Shown here one piece after another: positions 44,029 through 52,143 of a stretch of DNA of 64,000 nucleotides. Position 1 is the stretch's first letter, and each line of letters starts with the position of its first letter. The stretch is from an uncultured Lachnospiraceae bacterium. GTDB taxonomy: Bacteria; Bacillota; Clostridia; Lachnospirales; Lachnospiraceae. The stretch is from positions 19,182 through 83,181 of the forward strand of contig CADBNF010000063.1 of the NCBI GenBank assembly GCA_902796005.1, written 5' to 3'. The translations under genes were made by a program, and so were the position numbers. Below the pieces are notes generated by a model. The model was not told the DNA's origin. It made no database searches and worked only from the letters and a program-made list of their open reading frames with translations.

Positions 44029-44448
44029 TCAGTTTCCACTGCTCTCCTCCTCCGGTGCGGGAGACATGACTGCGAGCATCTCATCCACCGTCATGGAGGT
44101 GTTCAGGGTATAGGTGCCCGGCACCTCCTTACCATGGTATTCGCTGATGTACTCCTGGATGATAAAGGCGGCGATGGATTCGTTAATCAGGCCGTTGCGC
44201 TCCAGCATCTCCCCGATGTCCTTCACCGACATATCCTCCGTCACCGTAACCGCTACAATCTGTCCCGGCGCTTCGGACACCGGGGTATAGGCCATAGCCT
44301 GGAAGCCGACGGAATAGGCCTTCCTGGCCAGAAAGACGCAGAATACACAGAAGCAGATAAGGATAAGCACCCAGAGGACGGTTTTCGCGCCGCCCACAAA
44401 CATGCTGTATGCCTTATTCTTTCCGGTAAGCTTTTTCGGGAAATCCAT
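44029..44448 (-). CDS. MltG/YrrL-like membrane protein lacking the catalytic domain
   Basis: 139 residues. A basic cytoplasmic tail and one TM helix (AKTVLWVLILICFCVFCVFLA) lead to an extracytoplasmic region of about 80 residues (VAVTVTEDMSVKDIGEMLERNGLINESIAAFIIQEY...VPGTYTLNTSMTVDEMLAVM). This corresponds to the N-terminal, LysM-like part of endolytic transglycosylase MltG. The remaining catalytic YceG domain, more than 150 residues in normal MltG, is missing, and the stop is followed directly by trmR. No leftover catalytic sequence is visible, so this appears to be a settled short form rather than a fresh truncation. It lies three bases after RNase J. Confidence 0.8.
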   Translation of the reverse strand: MDFPKKLTGKNKAYSMFVGGAKTVLWVLILICFCVFCVFLARKAYSVGFQAMAYTPVSEAPGQIVAVTVTEDMSVKDIGEMLERNGLINESIAAFIIQEYISEYHGKEVPGTYTLNTSMTVDEMLAVMSPAPEEESSGN

Positions 44449-44451
44449 AAA

Positions 44452-46116
44452 TCAGGCCTCCATAATAATCGGCAGGATCATGGGTCTTCTTCCGGTCTTT
44501 TTGAGGACGAAGGAACCCAGGTCCTCCCGGATCAGGCTCTTGATGCCGTTCCAGTCAATGGTTTTGCGGGAAAGGGCTTCGTAAAGCGCCTCCCTGGCGA
44601 CGCCGGCGGCTTCCTCCAGCAGGTCCACCGACTCCTTCACATAGACAAAGCCCCGGGAGATGATCTCCGGGCCCGCAAGCACTTCGTAGCTTGCCTTTTC
44701 CAGGGTGAGCACCACGATGATGATGCCCTCCTCCGCCAGATGCTGCCTGTCCCGGATAACCACATTTCCCACGTCACCCACGCCGAGGCCGTCCACCATG
44801 ACCGCGCCGGCAGGCACCCTGCCCGTTACCCCGGCGCTGTCCGCGCCAAGCTCCAGCACGTCGCCGGAGGACAGCAGGAAAATATGATCCCGGTCGTAGC
44901 CCAGCTGGGCCGCGATATTGGCCTGGGCCGCCAGGTGGCGGGGCTCCCCGTGCACCGGTACCGCGTATTTCGGCCGGATCAGGGAGTAAATCAGCTTGAT
45001 CTCCTCCTGGCGGGCATGGCCGGAGACATGCACATCCTGGAAAATGACCTTCGCGCCCTTGGCGGAAAGGTCGTTGATCACCTTGGATACAGCCTTTTCG
45101 TTGCCCGGAATGGGGTTGCTGCTGAAGATGATCACGTCATTGTGTTCAATCCGGATCTTCCGGTGGGTGTCGTTGGCCATCCGGGAAAGGGCTGCCATGG
45201 CCTCTCCCTGGCTTCCGGTGGTCACCACCACCATTTTCTCCGGAGGATAGTTCTTCATCAGGTTGATATCGATAAGGGTATTGTCCGGAACATCCAGATA
45301 CCCGAGCTCGGAGGCGATGGTGATGAAATTCACCATGCTCCTGCCCTCCACCACCACCTTGCGGCCGTAACGGTAGGCGGAATTGATCACCTGCTGCACC
45401 CGGTCCACGTTGGAGGCAAAGGTAGCCACCAGGATCCGGGAATGCTCATTCTCCGCAAAGAGGTTGTCAAAGGTTCTCTGCAGGGTCCGCTCCGACATGG
45501 TAAAGCCGGGCCGCTCCGCGTTGGTACTGTCGCACATCAGCGCCAGCACGCCTTTCCTTCCGATCTCCGCCAGCCGCTGCAGGTCGATGGCGTCCCCGAA
45601 CACCGGGGTATAATCCACCTTGAAGTCGCCGGTATGCACCACCGTGCCCGCCGGGCAGGTGATGGCCAGGGCGGCCGCATCCTGGATGCTGTGGTTGGTC
45701 TTGATAAATTCCACCCTGAAATCCCCCAGGGTGATGATCTGTCCGAAGGAAACGGTCTTTCTCCTGACGGATGTAAGGATTTCCGCCTCCTCCAGTTTAT
45801 GTTCGATAAGGCCCATGGTCAGCCTTGTGGCGTAGACCGGCGCCTTGATTTCCTTCAGTACATAGGGCAGGGCCCCGATATGGTCCTCGTGGCCGTGGGT
45901 AATCACGAAACCCTTCACCCTGCTGATGTTGTTCTTCAGATAGGTTATATCCGGGATGAGCAGGTCCACGCCGGGCATATCATCCTCAGGGAAGGCCAGA
46001 CCGCAGTCCACCACGATGATGCTTTCCCCGTAGTCAAATGCGGTGATGTTCATCCCTATGCTTTCCAGGCCGCCTAAGGGTATAATCTTAAGTGTTCCTG
46101 TTTCCGTCTGTTTCAA
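44452..46116 (-). CDS. rnj: Ribonuclease J
   Basis: Metallo-beta-lactamase/beta-CASP nuclease for mRNA decay and rRNA processing, 554 residues, combining endo- and 5'-3' exonuclease activity in the family. Motif 2 is THGHEDHIGALP and motif 3 is HTGDFK. The beta-CASP domain includes VTTGSQGE and HVSGHARQEE, then PVHGEPRHL. It starts with TTG at 46116 behind GGAGGTGA, inside the end of the DUF1292 gene (29-base overlap), which implies translational coupling. The insertion of RNase J between DUF1292 and MltG differs from the B. subtilis order. Confidence 0.95.
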   Translation of the reverse strand: MKQTETGTLKIIPLGGLESIGMNITAFDYGESIIVVDCGLAFPEDDMPGVDLLIPDITYLKNNISRVKGFVITHGHEDHIGALPYVLKEIKAPVYATRLTMGLIEHKLEEAEILTSVRRKTVSFGQIITLGDFRVEFIKTNHSIQDAAALAITCPAGTVVHTGDFKVDYTPVFGDAIDLQRLAEIGRKGVLALMCDSTNAERPGFTMSERTLQRTFDNLFAENEHSRILVATFASNVDRVQQVINSAYRYGRKVVVEGRSMVNFITIASELGYLDVPDNTLIDINLMKNYPPEKMVVVTTGSQGEAMAALSRMANDTHRKIRIEHNDVIIFSSNPIPGNEKAVSKVINDLSAKGAKVIFQDVHVSGHARQEEIKLIYSLIRPKYAVPVHGEPRHLAAQANIAAQLGYDRDHIFLLSSGDVLELGADSAGVTGRVPAGAVMVDGLGVGDVGNVVIRDRQHLAEEGIIIVVLTLEKASYEVLAGPEIISRGFVYVKESVDLLEEAAGVAREALYEALSRKTIDWNGIKSLIREDLGSFVLKKTGRRPMILPIIMEA

Positions 46117-46375
46117 AAGTCACCTCCGTGTCCTCCAGCATTTTTGCGAAAACACCGGCTACAGCTTCCTGCTCCACCGGGTCCTCCACCATCACATATC
46201 TGGCTTCCTCTTCCGCATCGCCGGAGATATCCTTCAAAATATAGGCATTGGCTTCCCCCTCTTCGGCATCGGAGACCAGCAGGTAGGCAACGCCGCCGAT
46301 TCTGGTTTCCTCCTCCAGGAAAAAGACCTCCACGCCTTCTTCTGTTTCAAATTCAATTCTGTTTTTCTGATTCAT
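46088..46375 (-). CDS. DUF1292 domain protein (YrzB-like)
   Basis: Acidic 95-residue protein with the DUF1292 core ([30 protein letters not shown], then AYILKDIS). It sits immediately downstream of ruvX, the usual place of yrzB in Firmicutes. Its start overlaps ruvX by 23 bases and its end overlaps the RNase J gene by 29. Function is unestablished. A paralogue is encoded at 5.6 kb. Confidence 0.88.
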   Translation of the reverse strand: MNQKNRIEFETEEGVEVFFLEEETRIGGVAYLLVSDAEEGEANAYILKDISGDAEEEARYVMVEDPVEQEAVAGVFAKMLEDTEVTFETDGNRNT

Positions 46376-46823
46376 CCTGTTCGTTTTCCTTTTCTATCCT
46401 GCTGCTTTTCCAGGTCATGTAGCCCTCAAGTATCCAGGCGGCCGCCACCTCATCCACGTATTTTTCGTGGTCCTTTCCCTTCACGCCGGCGGCAAGCAGG
46501 GCTTCGTGGGCCGCCACGGAGCTTAACCGTTCGTCCCACAGAATAACGTTAAGACCGGTCCGCTTCTCCAGCATTTCCTTAAACTCCAGAGATTTCTGCG
46601 CCCGGTCTCCCAAATCATTATTCATATGTCTGGGCAGTCCCAGAACAATCTCTTCCACCTCAAGCTGCTGCGTCAGCTCCTGGATGCGGGCCAGCGTCTG
46701 ACGCAGTTTGCTCTCTGATTTGCGCCGTATGATTTCCAGCGGCTGGGCAGTAATCCCCAGCGGATCAGACACGGCAACGCCTACGGTCTTGCTCCCGTAG
46801 TCCAAACCCATCAGTCTTTCCAA
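46353..46823 (-). CDS. ruvX: Putative pre-16S rRNA nuclease / Holliday junction resolvase-like YqgF (RuvX)
   Basis: RNase H-fold protein of 156 residues. The first catalytic Asp lies in [16 protein letters not shown], Glu in [13 protein letters not shown] and the last Asp in [13 protein letters not shown]. coli YqgF acts in 16S rRNA 5' maturation; resolvase activity is debated. It starts with TTG at 46823, two bases after the ireB stop, behind GGGAGG; an ATG at 46811 is the alternative. Confidence 0.94.
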   Translation of the reverse strand: MERLMGLDYGSKTVGVAVSDPLGITAQPLEIIRRKSESKLRQTLARIQELTQQLEVEEIVLGLPRHMNNDLGDRAQKSLEFKEMLEKRTGLNVILWDERLSSVAAHEALLAAGVKGKDHEKYVDEVAAAWILEGYMTWKSSRIEKENEQDESEKQN

Positions 46824-46825
46824 GA

Positions 46826-47098
46826 TCAGTTTTCCTCCCAGGACCTGTTGTATACGTATTCCTTCAGCAGTTCCTCCACAAGCTCGTCCCGCTCCACCTT
46901 GATAATGAGACTTCTCGCCCCGTTATAGCTGGTGATATAGGTGGGATCTCCGGACATGATATAGCCCACGATCTGGCTTACGGGATCGTAGCCCTTCTCC
47001 CGCATGGCCTCGTAAACCAGCTTCAGAACCTTCTTCGCCGAGATTTCATTTTCAGGATTGACCGGAACAAATCTTGTCGTATTGAATTTATCCATCAA
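46826..47098 (-). CDS. ireB: IreB family regulatory protein (UPF0297)
   Basis: 90-residue cytoplasmic protein. [41 protein letters not shown] is characteristic of the family. In Enterococcus faecalis IreB is phosphorylated by the PASTA kinase IreK and lowers cephalosporin resistance. It leads the operon that continues with ruvX, has its own promoter and is strongly linked to ruvX in Firmicutes. Confidence 0.95.
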   Translation of the reverse strand: MMDKFNTTRFVPVNPENEISAKKVLKLVYEAMREKGYDPVSQIVGYIMSGDPTYITSYNGARSLIIKVERDELVEELLKEYVYNRSWEEN

Positions 47099-47220
47099 TG
47101 CTCCTTTGACATCGTAAAACTATCTTTTTACAGTAAACGGTCTCTCCCCTTCATACTCCCGTGGTAAATTTTCCCGCCCGCAGCCCTTCATCTTCGGACA
47201 GGAAATCGTCTCCCACGGTA

Positions 47221-47249
47221 ATTATACTCGTTTTCTCCCCATAATGCAA
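47221..47249 (-). promoter_or_regulatory. Promoter of the ireB-ruvX operon
   Basis: Minus-strand TTGCAT (47244-47249) and TATAAT (47221-47226) with a 17-base spacer. The leader of about 120 bases contains CCGTGG/CCACGG arms able to close a long stem. Confidence 0.8.
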
Positions 47250-47271
47250 GTAGGCGCCTGCCGCGCTGCCT

Positions 47272-48570
47272 TTATGCCATAAGCGTCAGGTTTTCCACCC
47301 GCGCCGGCACCACCGTCACCAGCCGGTTCTTCATGGTTTCGTCCCCTTCAAAGACAACCTTTTCATACCGGGTGGTGTGTCCGCTGCAGTATACCTTTCC
47401 GTCCTCGTGCAGGATTTCCTCCACCAGCACCTCCGCCGGCTTTCCGCAGGCCTCTGACAGATAGGCCGTCTCCTGGCGTTCGTTTAAGGCCAGCAGCTGC
47501 CTTACCCGTTCCTTTTTCACCTTTTCCGTCAGCTGGCCGGGCATCTTCGCCGCCGGCGTCCCCTCTCTTCTCGAATAGGGGAAGATGTGGGTCTCGAAAA
47601 AGGCTGCCTTTTCCACAAAGGCGATGGAAGCCGCAAACTCCTCCTCCGTTTCCCCGGGAAAGCCCGCGATCACGTCCGTGGTCAGGGCGGGACGTTCAAA
47701 ATATTCCCTTAAAATCCCGCATTTTTCCAGGTATTCCTCTGCGGTATAGGCCCGGTTCATCCTCTTGAGCGTGGCATTGCAGCCGGACTGCAGGGAAAGA
47801 TGGAAATGAGGGCAGACCTGTTCTCTTGCCGAAAGCCTTCCGGCAAATTCCGGGGTGATAATCCCCGGCTCCAGGGAGCCTAGGCGGATGCGGTCCACCC
47901 CGGGGATGTCCGCAATTTTCTCCACCAGGTCCGCCAGGGAAAACGCAGCTTTCTTCTCTTTTCCGTAGGAGCTTAAATGAATCCCCGTCAGGACGATTTC
48001 CCGGCAGCCGGAAGCGGTAAGCTTGCGGGTTTCCGCCAGCACATCCTCCGGGTCCCTGCTGCGGATCCTTCCCCTGGCATAGGGGATGATGCAGTAGGTG
48101 CAGAACCGGTTGCAGCCGTCCTGGACCTTAAGGAAGGCCCGGGTATGCTCCATGGTCCGGGAAACGGACAGCTTTTCATAGTCCTTAAGCTGCCGGTCCT
48201 CCGAAAGAAAAACCGCAGGCTTTCCCTCCCTGAACCAGCCCTCCAGCAGGGATACCAGTTCGCCTTTCCGGTTGTTGCCGATAATGATGTCCGCTTCCCG
48301 GTCCATATCGCTGCTGTGGATTTCCACATAGCAGCCCATGGCCACGATAACCGCCTCGGGGCTCCTGGTCCTGGCCCGGTGCAGCATCTGCCGGCTTTTT
48401 TTGTCGGCTACGGCCGTCACGGTGCAGGTATTGACGATGTAGACGTCCGCCTTTTCCTCAAAGGGGACGATTTTATAACCTGCCGCCTCCAGCAGCTGAA
48501 GCACAGCCTCGGATTCGTAGGCATTTACCTTGCAGCCCAGATTGTGCAGCGCTGCTTTCAATTGACGCAT
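47272..48570 (-). CDS. mtaB: tRNA t6A37 methylthiotransferase MtaB
   Basis: Radical-SAM enzyme that converts t6A to ms2t6A at tRNA position 37, 432 residues. The N-terminal UPF0004 domain carries three cluster cysteines (LGCKVNAYES, NTCTVT, MGCYVE). The radical-SAM motif is CNRFCTYC followed by IPYARGRIRSR. A TRAM domain ends the protein. AAGGAG precedes the ATG. It is divergent from the HPr-like gene. Confidence 0.95.
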   Translation of the reverse strand: MRQLKAALHNLGCKVNAYESEAVLQLLEAAGYKIVPFEEKADVYIVNTCTVTAVADKKSRQMLHRARTRSPEAVIVAMGCYVEIHSSDMDREADIIIGNNRKGELVSLLEGWFREGKPAVFLSEDRQLKDYEKLSVSRTMEHTRAFLKVQDGCNRFCTYCIIPYARGRIRSRDPEDVLAETRKLTASGCREIVLTGIHLSSYGKEKKAAFSLADLVEKIADIPGVDRIRLGSLEPGIITPEFAGRLSAREQVCPHFHLSLQSGCNATLKRMNRAYTAEEYLEKCGILREYFERPALTTDVIAGFPGETEEEFAASIAFVEKAAFFETHIFPYSRREGTPAAKMPGQLTEKVKKERVRQLLALNERQETAYLSEACGKPAEVLVEEILHEDGKVYCSGHTTRYEKVVFEGDETMKNRLVTVVPARVENLTLMA

Positions 48571-48585
48571 AATTCTCCTTTTCCC

Positions 48586-48613
48586 TTGACTTTTTCATGG
48601 GGAATGATAAGAT
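48586..48613 (+). promoter_or_regulatory. Promoter of the HPr-like gene
   Basis: TTGACT (48586-48591) and TAAGAT (48608-48613) with a 16-base spacer, about 33 bases before the ATG. Confidence 0.6.
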
Positions 48614-48646
48614 ATTTTATGTAATGAACATTAAGGAGATACCCAT

Positions 48647-48883
48647 ATGAAAACCGTACCTGTAGTACTTGATTCCATAGGTAAAATCAAGGATTTTGTC
48701 AATGCAGTTTCCCAGTTCAAGTGCGATTTTGACCTCGTTTCCGGCAGATATGTCATCGATGCAAAATCCATTATGGGAATCTTCTCCCTGGACCTGTCCA
48801 AGCCGGTGGACCTGATGATCCACAGCGACGATACGGATACCGTGGACAGAATCTGCGAGATACTGAAGCCTTATACCGTATAA
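48647..48883 (+). CDS. HPr-like protein without the phospho-accepting histidine
   Basis: 78 residues with the length and C-terminal half of HPr. AKSIMGIFSLDLSKPVDLMIHSDD matches the Ser46 region (KSIMGVMSL) of HPr, so the HPr kinase target serine is kept. The active-site GIHARPA segment is replaced by DSIGKIKDF and no histidine is present there, so it cannot take phosphate from Enzyme I. It is therefore Crh-like in logic, a possible regulator rather than a PTS carrier. A strong AAGGAG site, its own promoter and its own terminator are present. Confidence 0.85.
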   Translation: MKTVPVVLDSIGKIKDFVNAVSQFKCDFDLVSGRYVIDAKSIMGIFSLDLSKPVDLMIHSDDTDTVDRICEILKPYTV

Positions 48884-48908
48884 GGCCGGAATCGAATAGG
48901 GAAAAACC

Positions 48909-48940
48909 GCAGGAAAAGCTTCGGCTTTTCCTGCTTTTTT
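48909..48940 (+). terminator. Terminator of the HPr-like gene
   Basis: GCAGGAAAAGC-TTCG-GCTTTTCCTGC followed by a T-run, between the convergent HPr-like and thiI genes. Confidence 0.93.
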
Positions 48941-48945
48941 CTTTT

Positions 48946-50127
48946 TTAGCCGATAACCAGGACCTCGTCGGTCTCCAGGGCCTTCTGCACCAGCTCCTCA
49001 ATCACGCCCTCCAGGTGCCGCTCGGATTTTTCAATGCTTTTGAGCACCGGCTTGGTCACGGGATGCTTGGCCACAAAGATGGTGCAGCAGTCCTCGTAGG
49101 GAAGGACGGAGGTTTCATAGGTGCCGATTTTCTCGGATACCGCGATAATGTCCAGCTTGTCAAAGGCGATAAGCGGACGGAAAACCGGAAGGGTGCAGAC
49201 CGCGTTGGTGCAGGCGAGGCTCTGCATGGTCTGGCTTGCCACCTGTCCGATGCTCTCTCCTGTCACCAGGGCCAGGGCACCGCTTCTTTTGGCAATCTCT
49301 TCAGCTATGCGCATCATATACCGCCGCATGATGATGGTCAGCTCGTCATGGGGGCATTTCTCGTAAATCGCCATCTGGATATCCGTGAAATTAATCACAT
49401 GCAGGTTGATCTGGCCGGTCCAGGCGGAAATGATTTTCGCCAGGTCCGCCACCTTCTGTTTGGCCCGTTCACTGGTGTAGGGCGGCGCGTGGAAATACAC
49501 GGCGTCGATGCTTACGCCCCTTTTTGCAATCATATAGCCTGCCACCGGGGAATCGATGCCGCCGGACAGGAGAAGGGCTGCCTTGCCGCCGCTGCCCACG
49601 GGCATGCCGCCGGGGCCGGGGATAATCTCGGAATAGAGGTATATCCGGCTGCGGACCTCCACCACCAGGGAAACCTGGGGATTGTGCACGTCCACCTTCA
49701 TCTCCGGATAGGCCTCCAGGATCTTTTCGCCGAGCACTGCGTTGAGCTCCATGGAATCCAGGGGATAATGCTTGTCCGCCCGCCTGGCATTGACCTTGAA
49801 GGTCAGGTTCCGGTCGGGATAGGTTTCACCCATATACCGCACCACCTCCGCCGCCAGGTTATCAATGCCGGTATCCTCCACGATGACCACCGGGCAGATG
49901 CCGGAGATGCCGAAGACCTTCTGCAGGGCCTCCACGGCCTCCTCCTCATCGTATTCCGATTTTGCGTGGACGTAGATCCTGCCCATTTCCTTCGTCACGG
50001 CAAAGGTGCCTTCCACCCTGTCCATCGCCCTGCGGATATTGGAAACCAGGGCATCCTCGAAGACATAGCGGTTCTTTCCCTTAATGCCGATTTCCGCATA
50101 TTTGATTAAAAAAGTCTGAACCATCAT
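48946..50127 (-). CDS. thiI: tRNA 4-thiouridine synthase ThiI
   Basis: 393-residue sulfurtransferase for s4U8 in tRNA. It has the N-terminal ferredoxin-like and THUMP domains followed by the PP-loop adenylating domain (LLSGGIDSPVAGYMIAKRG). There is no C-terminal rhodanese domain, so this is the short Firmicute form that takes sulfur directly from a dedicated cysteine desulfurase. That partner gene lies 12 bases upstream, as with nifZ-thiI in B. subtilis. Two adjacent ATGs (50127 and 50124) are possible starts. Confidence 0.95.
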   Translation of the reverse strand: MMVQTFLIKYAEIGIKGKNRYVFEDALVSNIRRAMDRVEGTFAVTKEMGRIYVHAKSEYDEEEAVEALQKVFGISGICPVVIVEDTGIDNLAAEVVRYMGETYPDRNLTFKVNARRADKHYPLDSMELNAVLGEKILEAYPEMKVDVHNPQVSLVVEVRSRIYLYSEIIPGPGGMPVGSGGKAALLLSGGIDSPVAGYMIAKRGVSIDAVYFHAPPYTSERAKQKVADLAKIISAWTGQINLHVINFTDIQMAIYEKCPHDELTIIMRRYMMRIAEEIAKRSGALALVTGESIGQVASQTMQSLACTNAVCTLPVFRPLIAFDKLDIIAVSEKIGTYETSVLPYEDCCTIFVAKHPVTKPVLKSIEKSERHLEGVIEELVQKALETDEVLVIG

Positions 50128-50139
50128 TCTCTCTCTTTC

Positions 50140-51294
50140 TTATTTTCTCGTGAACCTGCGCAGCGTTCCCAGCAGGCTCTCCACGGCGTCCGCGGCATAG
50201 GCCGCTTCCTCCAGGGTTGTCCGTTCACAGAAGGAAAAGCGTACCACGCTTTCCATCTCCGCCTTTGTGCACCCGATGGCGGTCAGGGTGGCGCTGTAGG
50301 TTCTGCGGTGGCTGGAGCAGGCGCTGCCCCCCGAAATATAGACGCCCTTATCCTCCAGGGCATGCAGGAGCACCTCGCTCCTGACCCCGAGGAAGGACAC
50401 GCTTAAAACATGCGGCGCCGCATTGCGCGTCAGGTCGCCGTGAAGCACCGTATCCTCCAGGGCGGAAAAACGGGAAATCAGGTACTCCCGTACCTTAAAC
50501 ATCTGTTCCCGGTTTTCGGCTAACCGCGCAAAGGTAAGCTTCGCCGCTTCCCCCATGCCGGCAATTCCGGGCACGTTGTCCGTGCCGGAACGCATGCCGC
50601 CCTGCTGGCCGCCGCCGTAAATAAGGGGCACCAGGTTCGTTCTCTCTCCCGCATACAGGAAGCCCACGCCCTTGGGGCCGTGGAATTTGTGTCCGCTTAC
50701 GGACAGCAGATCAATATTCATCTGCCGGGGATGGATGGGCAGCTTGCCGAAGGCCTGGATGGCGTCCACGTGCAGCAGGGTTTTCGGACTGGTTTTTCTT
50801 ATGATTTCACCGATTTCCTTCACCGGCTCCACCGTGCCGATTTCATTGTTCACCAGCATGACGGATACCAGGACGGTTTCCTCCGTCAGGGCTTCCTTCA
50901 GTTCCTCCGGATCGATGCGTCCCTGCCGGTCCACACCAAGCTTTGTAATGGTATACCCCTGTTTCCTTAAGGCCTCCAGAGGCGCGGACACAGCGGAATG
51001 CTCAATCGCCGTGGTGATGATGTGCTGCCCCTGCCGTTTCAGGGACCGGGCCGTGCCGAAAATCGCCCAGTTGTTGGCCTCGGTTCCCCCCGAGGTGAAA
51101 TAAATCTGCTTCTCCGGCACCTTCATCGCGCCTGCGATAATCTCCCGGGCTTCCCGCACATACTGCTCCGCCTTCACCCCCATCAGGTGCAGGGAGGAGG
51201 GGTTGCCGTAATCCCCGGTCATGGTTTTCTGCACCAGCGCCGCCGCTTCCGGATAAACCCAGGTGGTGGCTGCGTGATCAAGATATACTTCCAT
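50140..51294 (-). CDS. Cysteine desulfurase (NifS/NifZ-like)
   Basis: PLP enzyme of 384 residues that transfers sulfur from cysteine, most likely to ThiI. The PLP lysine lies in SVSGHKFHGPKGVGF, and the persulfide-forming cysteine is in ISGGSACSSHRRTYS. The N-terminus VYLDHAATTWV is typical. Its adjacency to thiI fits the B. subtilis NifZ role in tRNA thiolation rather than a general Isc/Suf role. Confidence 0.94.
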   Translation of the reverse strand: MEVYLDHAATTWVYPEAAALVQKTMTGDYGNPSSLHLMGVKAEQYVREAREIIAGAMKVPEKQIYFTSGGTEANNWAIFGTARSLKRQGQHIITTAIEHSAVSAPLEALRKQGYTITKLGVDRQGRIDPEELKEALTEETVLVSVMLVNNEIGTVEPVKEIGEIIRKTSPKTLLHVDAIQAFGKLPIHPRQMNIDLLSVSGHKFHGPKGVGFLYAGERTNLVPLIYGGGQQGGMRSGTDNVPGIAGMGEAAKLTFARLAENREQMFKVREYLISRFSALEDTVLHGDLTRNAAPHVLSVSFLGVRSEVLLHALEDKGVYISGGSACSSHRRTYSATLTAIGCTKAEMESVVRFSFCERTTLEEAAYAADAVESLLGTLRRFTRK

Positions 51295-51312
51295 CCGTTT
51301 CCTCTTCTTTCC

Positions 51313-52050
51313 TTAAGTATCCAGGAACAGCACCAGCATGGCCAGGACGGCCATTCCGGCGGTTTCCGTACGCAGGATCCGTCTTCCCAGGGAGATGGGC
51401 TGAAAGCCTGCAGCCTCCGCCTCCCGCACCTCTTCTTCGGAGAAGCCGCCCTCGGGCCCGATTATGACGCTGACCGGCTGCCCCGGCGTGAGACTTTCCA
51501 GAATCCTGCGGGTTTCGGCGATGTCTTCCGCTTTTTCGTAGGGCAGAAGGCAGATGCCTTGTGCGCCGGCCTTCCTTACCGCCTCGGAAAAGCTTATCAC
51601 CGGCGTCACCGGCGGAATCACCAGCCGCTTTGCCTGCTTGGCCGCGGCTTCGGCAATCTGGTTCCAGCGGCGCAGCTTGTTTTCCGCCTTTTTGCCCTCG
51701 GGCCGGGACACGCACCGGGACGAGAGCACAGGGACGATTTCCGCCGCTCCCAGCTCCACCGCCTTCTGGATCACCGTCTCCATCTTGTCCCCTTTAGGGA
51801 GACACTGGTAGAGGGTCAGGCGGGAAGCGGTTTCCCGGGCACCCTTTGCGGCATCGGTGATCCGGGCCGTCACCTCTGAGGGCGACAGCTCTGTCACGAT
51901 ACAGGTATATTCCCAGCCGTCCCCGGTGCACACGGAGATTTCCTCTCCGGGCTTCATCCGCAGCACGTCCCGGATGTGATGGGCGTCCTGCCCGGTTATC
52001 CTGACCTGGTTTTCCCCGATATTTTCCTTTTCCGTAAAAAATCTGTACAT
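51313..52050 (-). CDS. rsmE: 16S rRNA m3U1498 methyltransferase RsmE
   Basis: SPOUT-class methyltransferase of 245 residues beginning MYRFFTEKENI. Motifs include LGAAEIVPVLSSRCV, then IGPEGGFSEEEV and SLGRRILRTETA, which form the knotted SAM site. GGAGG lies nine bases before the ATG at 52050; the open frame further upstream has no similarity. It follows prmA across a hairpin and is in line with the cysteine desulfurase and thiI genes. Confidence 0.95.
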   Translation of the reverse strand: MYRFFTEKENIGENQVRITGQDAHHIRDVLRMKPGEEISVCTGDGWEYTCIVTELSPSEVTARITDAAKGARETASRLTLYQCLPKGDKMETVIQKAVELGAAEIVPVLSSRCVSRPEGKKAENKLRRWNQIAEAAAKQAKRLVIPPVTPVISFSEAVRKAGAQGICLLPYEKAEDIAETRRILESLTPGQPVSVIIGPEGGFSEEEVREAEAAGFQPISLGRRILRTETAGMAVLAMLVLFLDT

Positions 52051-52102
52051 GAAGGCGATCCTCCGCGTCCCTGTCCGCTTTCCCTTCCGGAAAGCAGTAA
52101 AG

Positions 52103-52131
52103 AAAAATCCTGTATATTCTACAGGATTTTT
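52103..52131 (-). terminator. Terminator-like hairpin between prmA and rsmE
   Basis: AAAAATCCTGTA / TACAGGATTTTT arms (12 bp) with a five-base loop. The T-run is part of the stem on both strands. It is a probable partial or full terminator of the heat-shock-prmA transcript. Confidence 0.65.
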
Positions 52132-52143
52132 CCTCATTTGTCA

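Noticed and set aside
47151..47216. 22-codon GTG frame in the ireB leader
   Set aside because: It would start almost at the transcription start with no ribosome site, and there is no other support.
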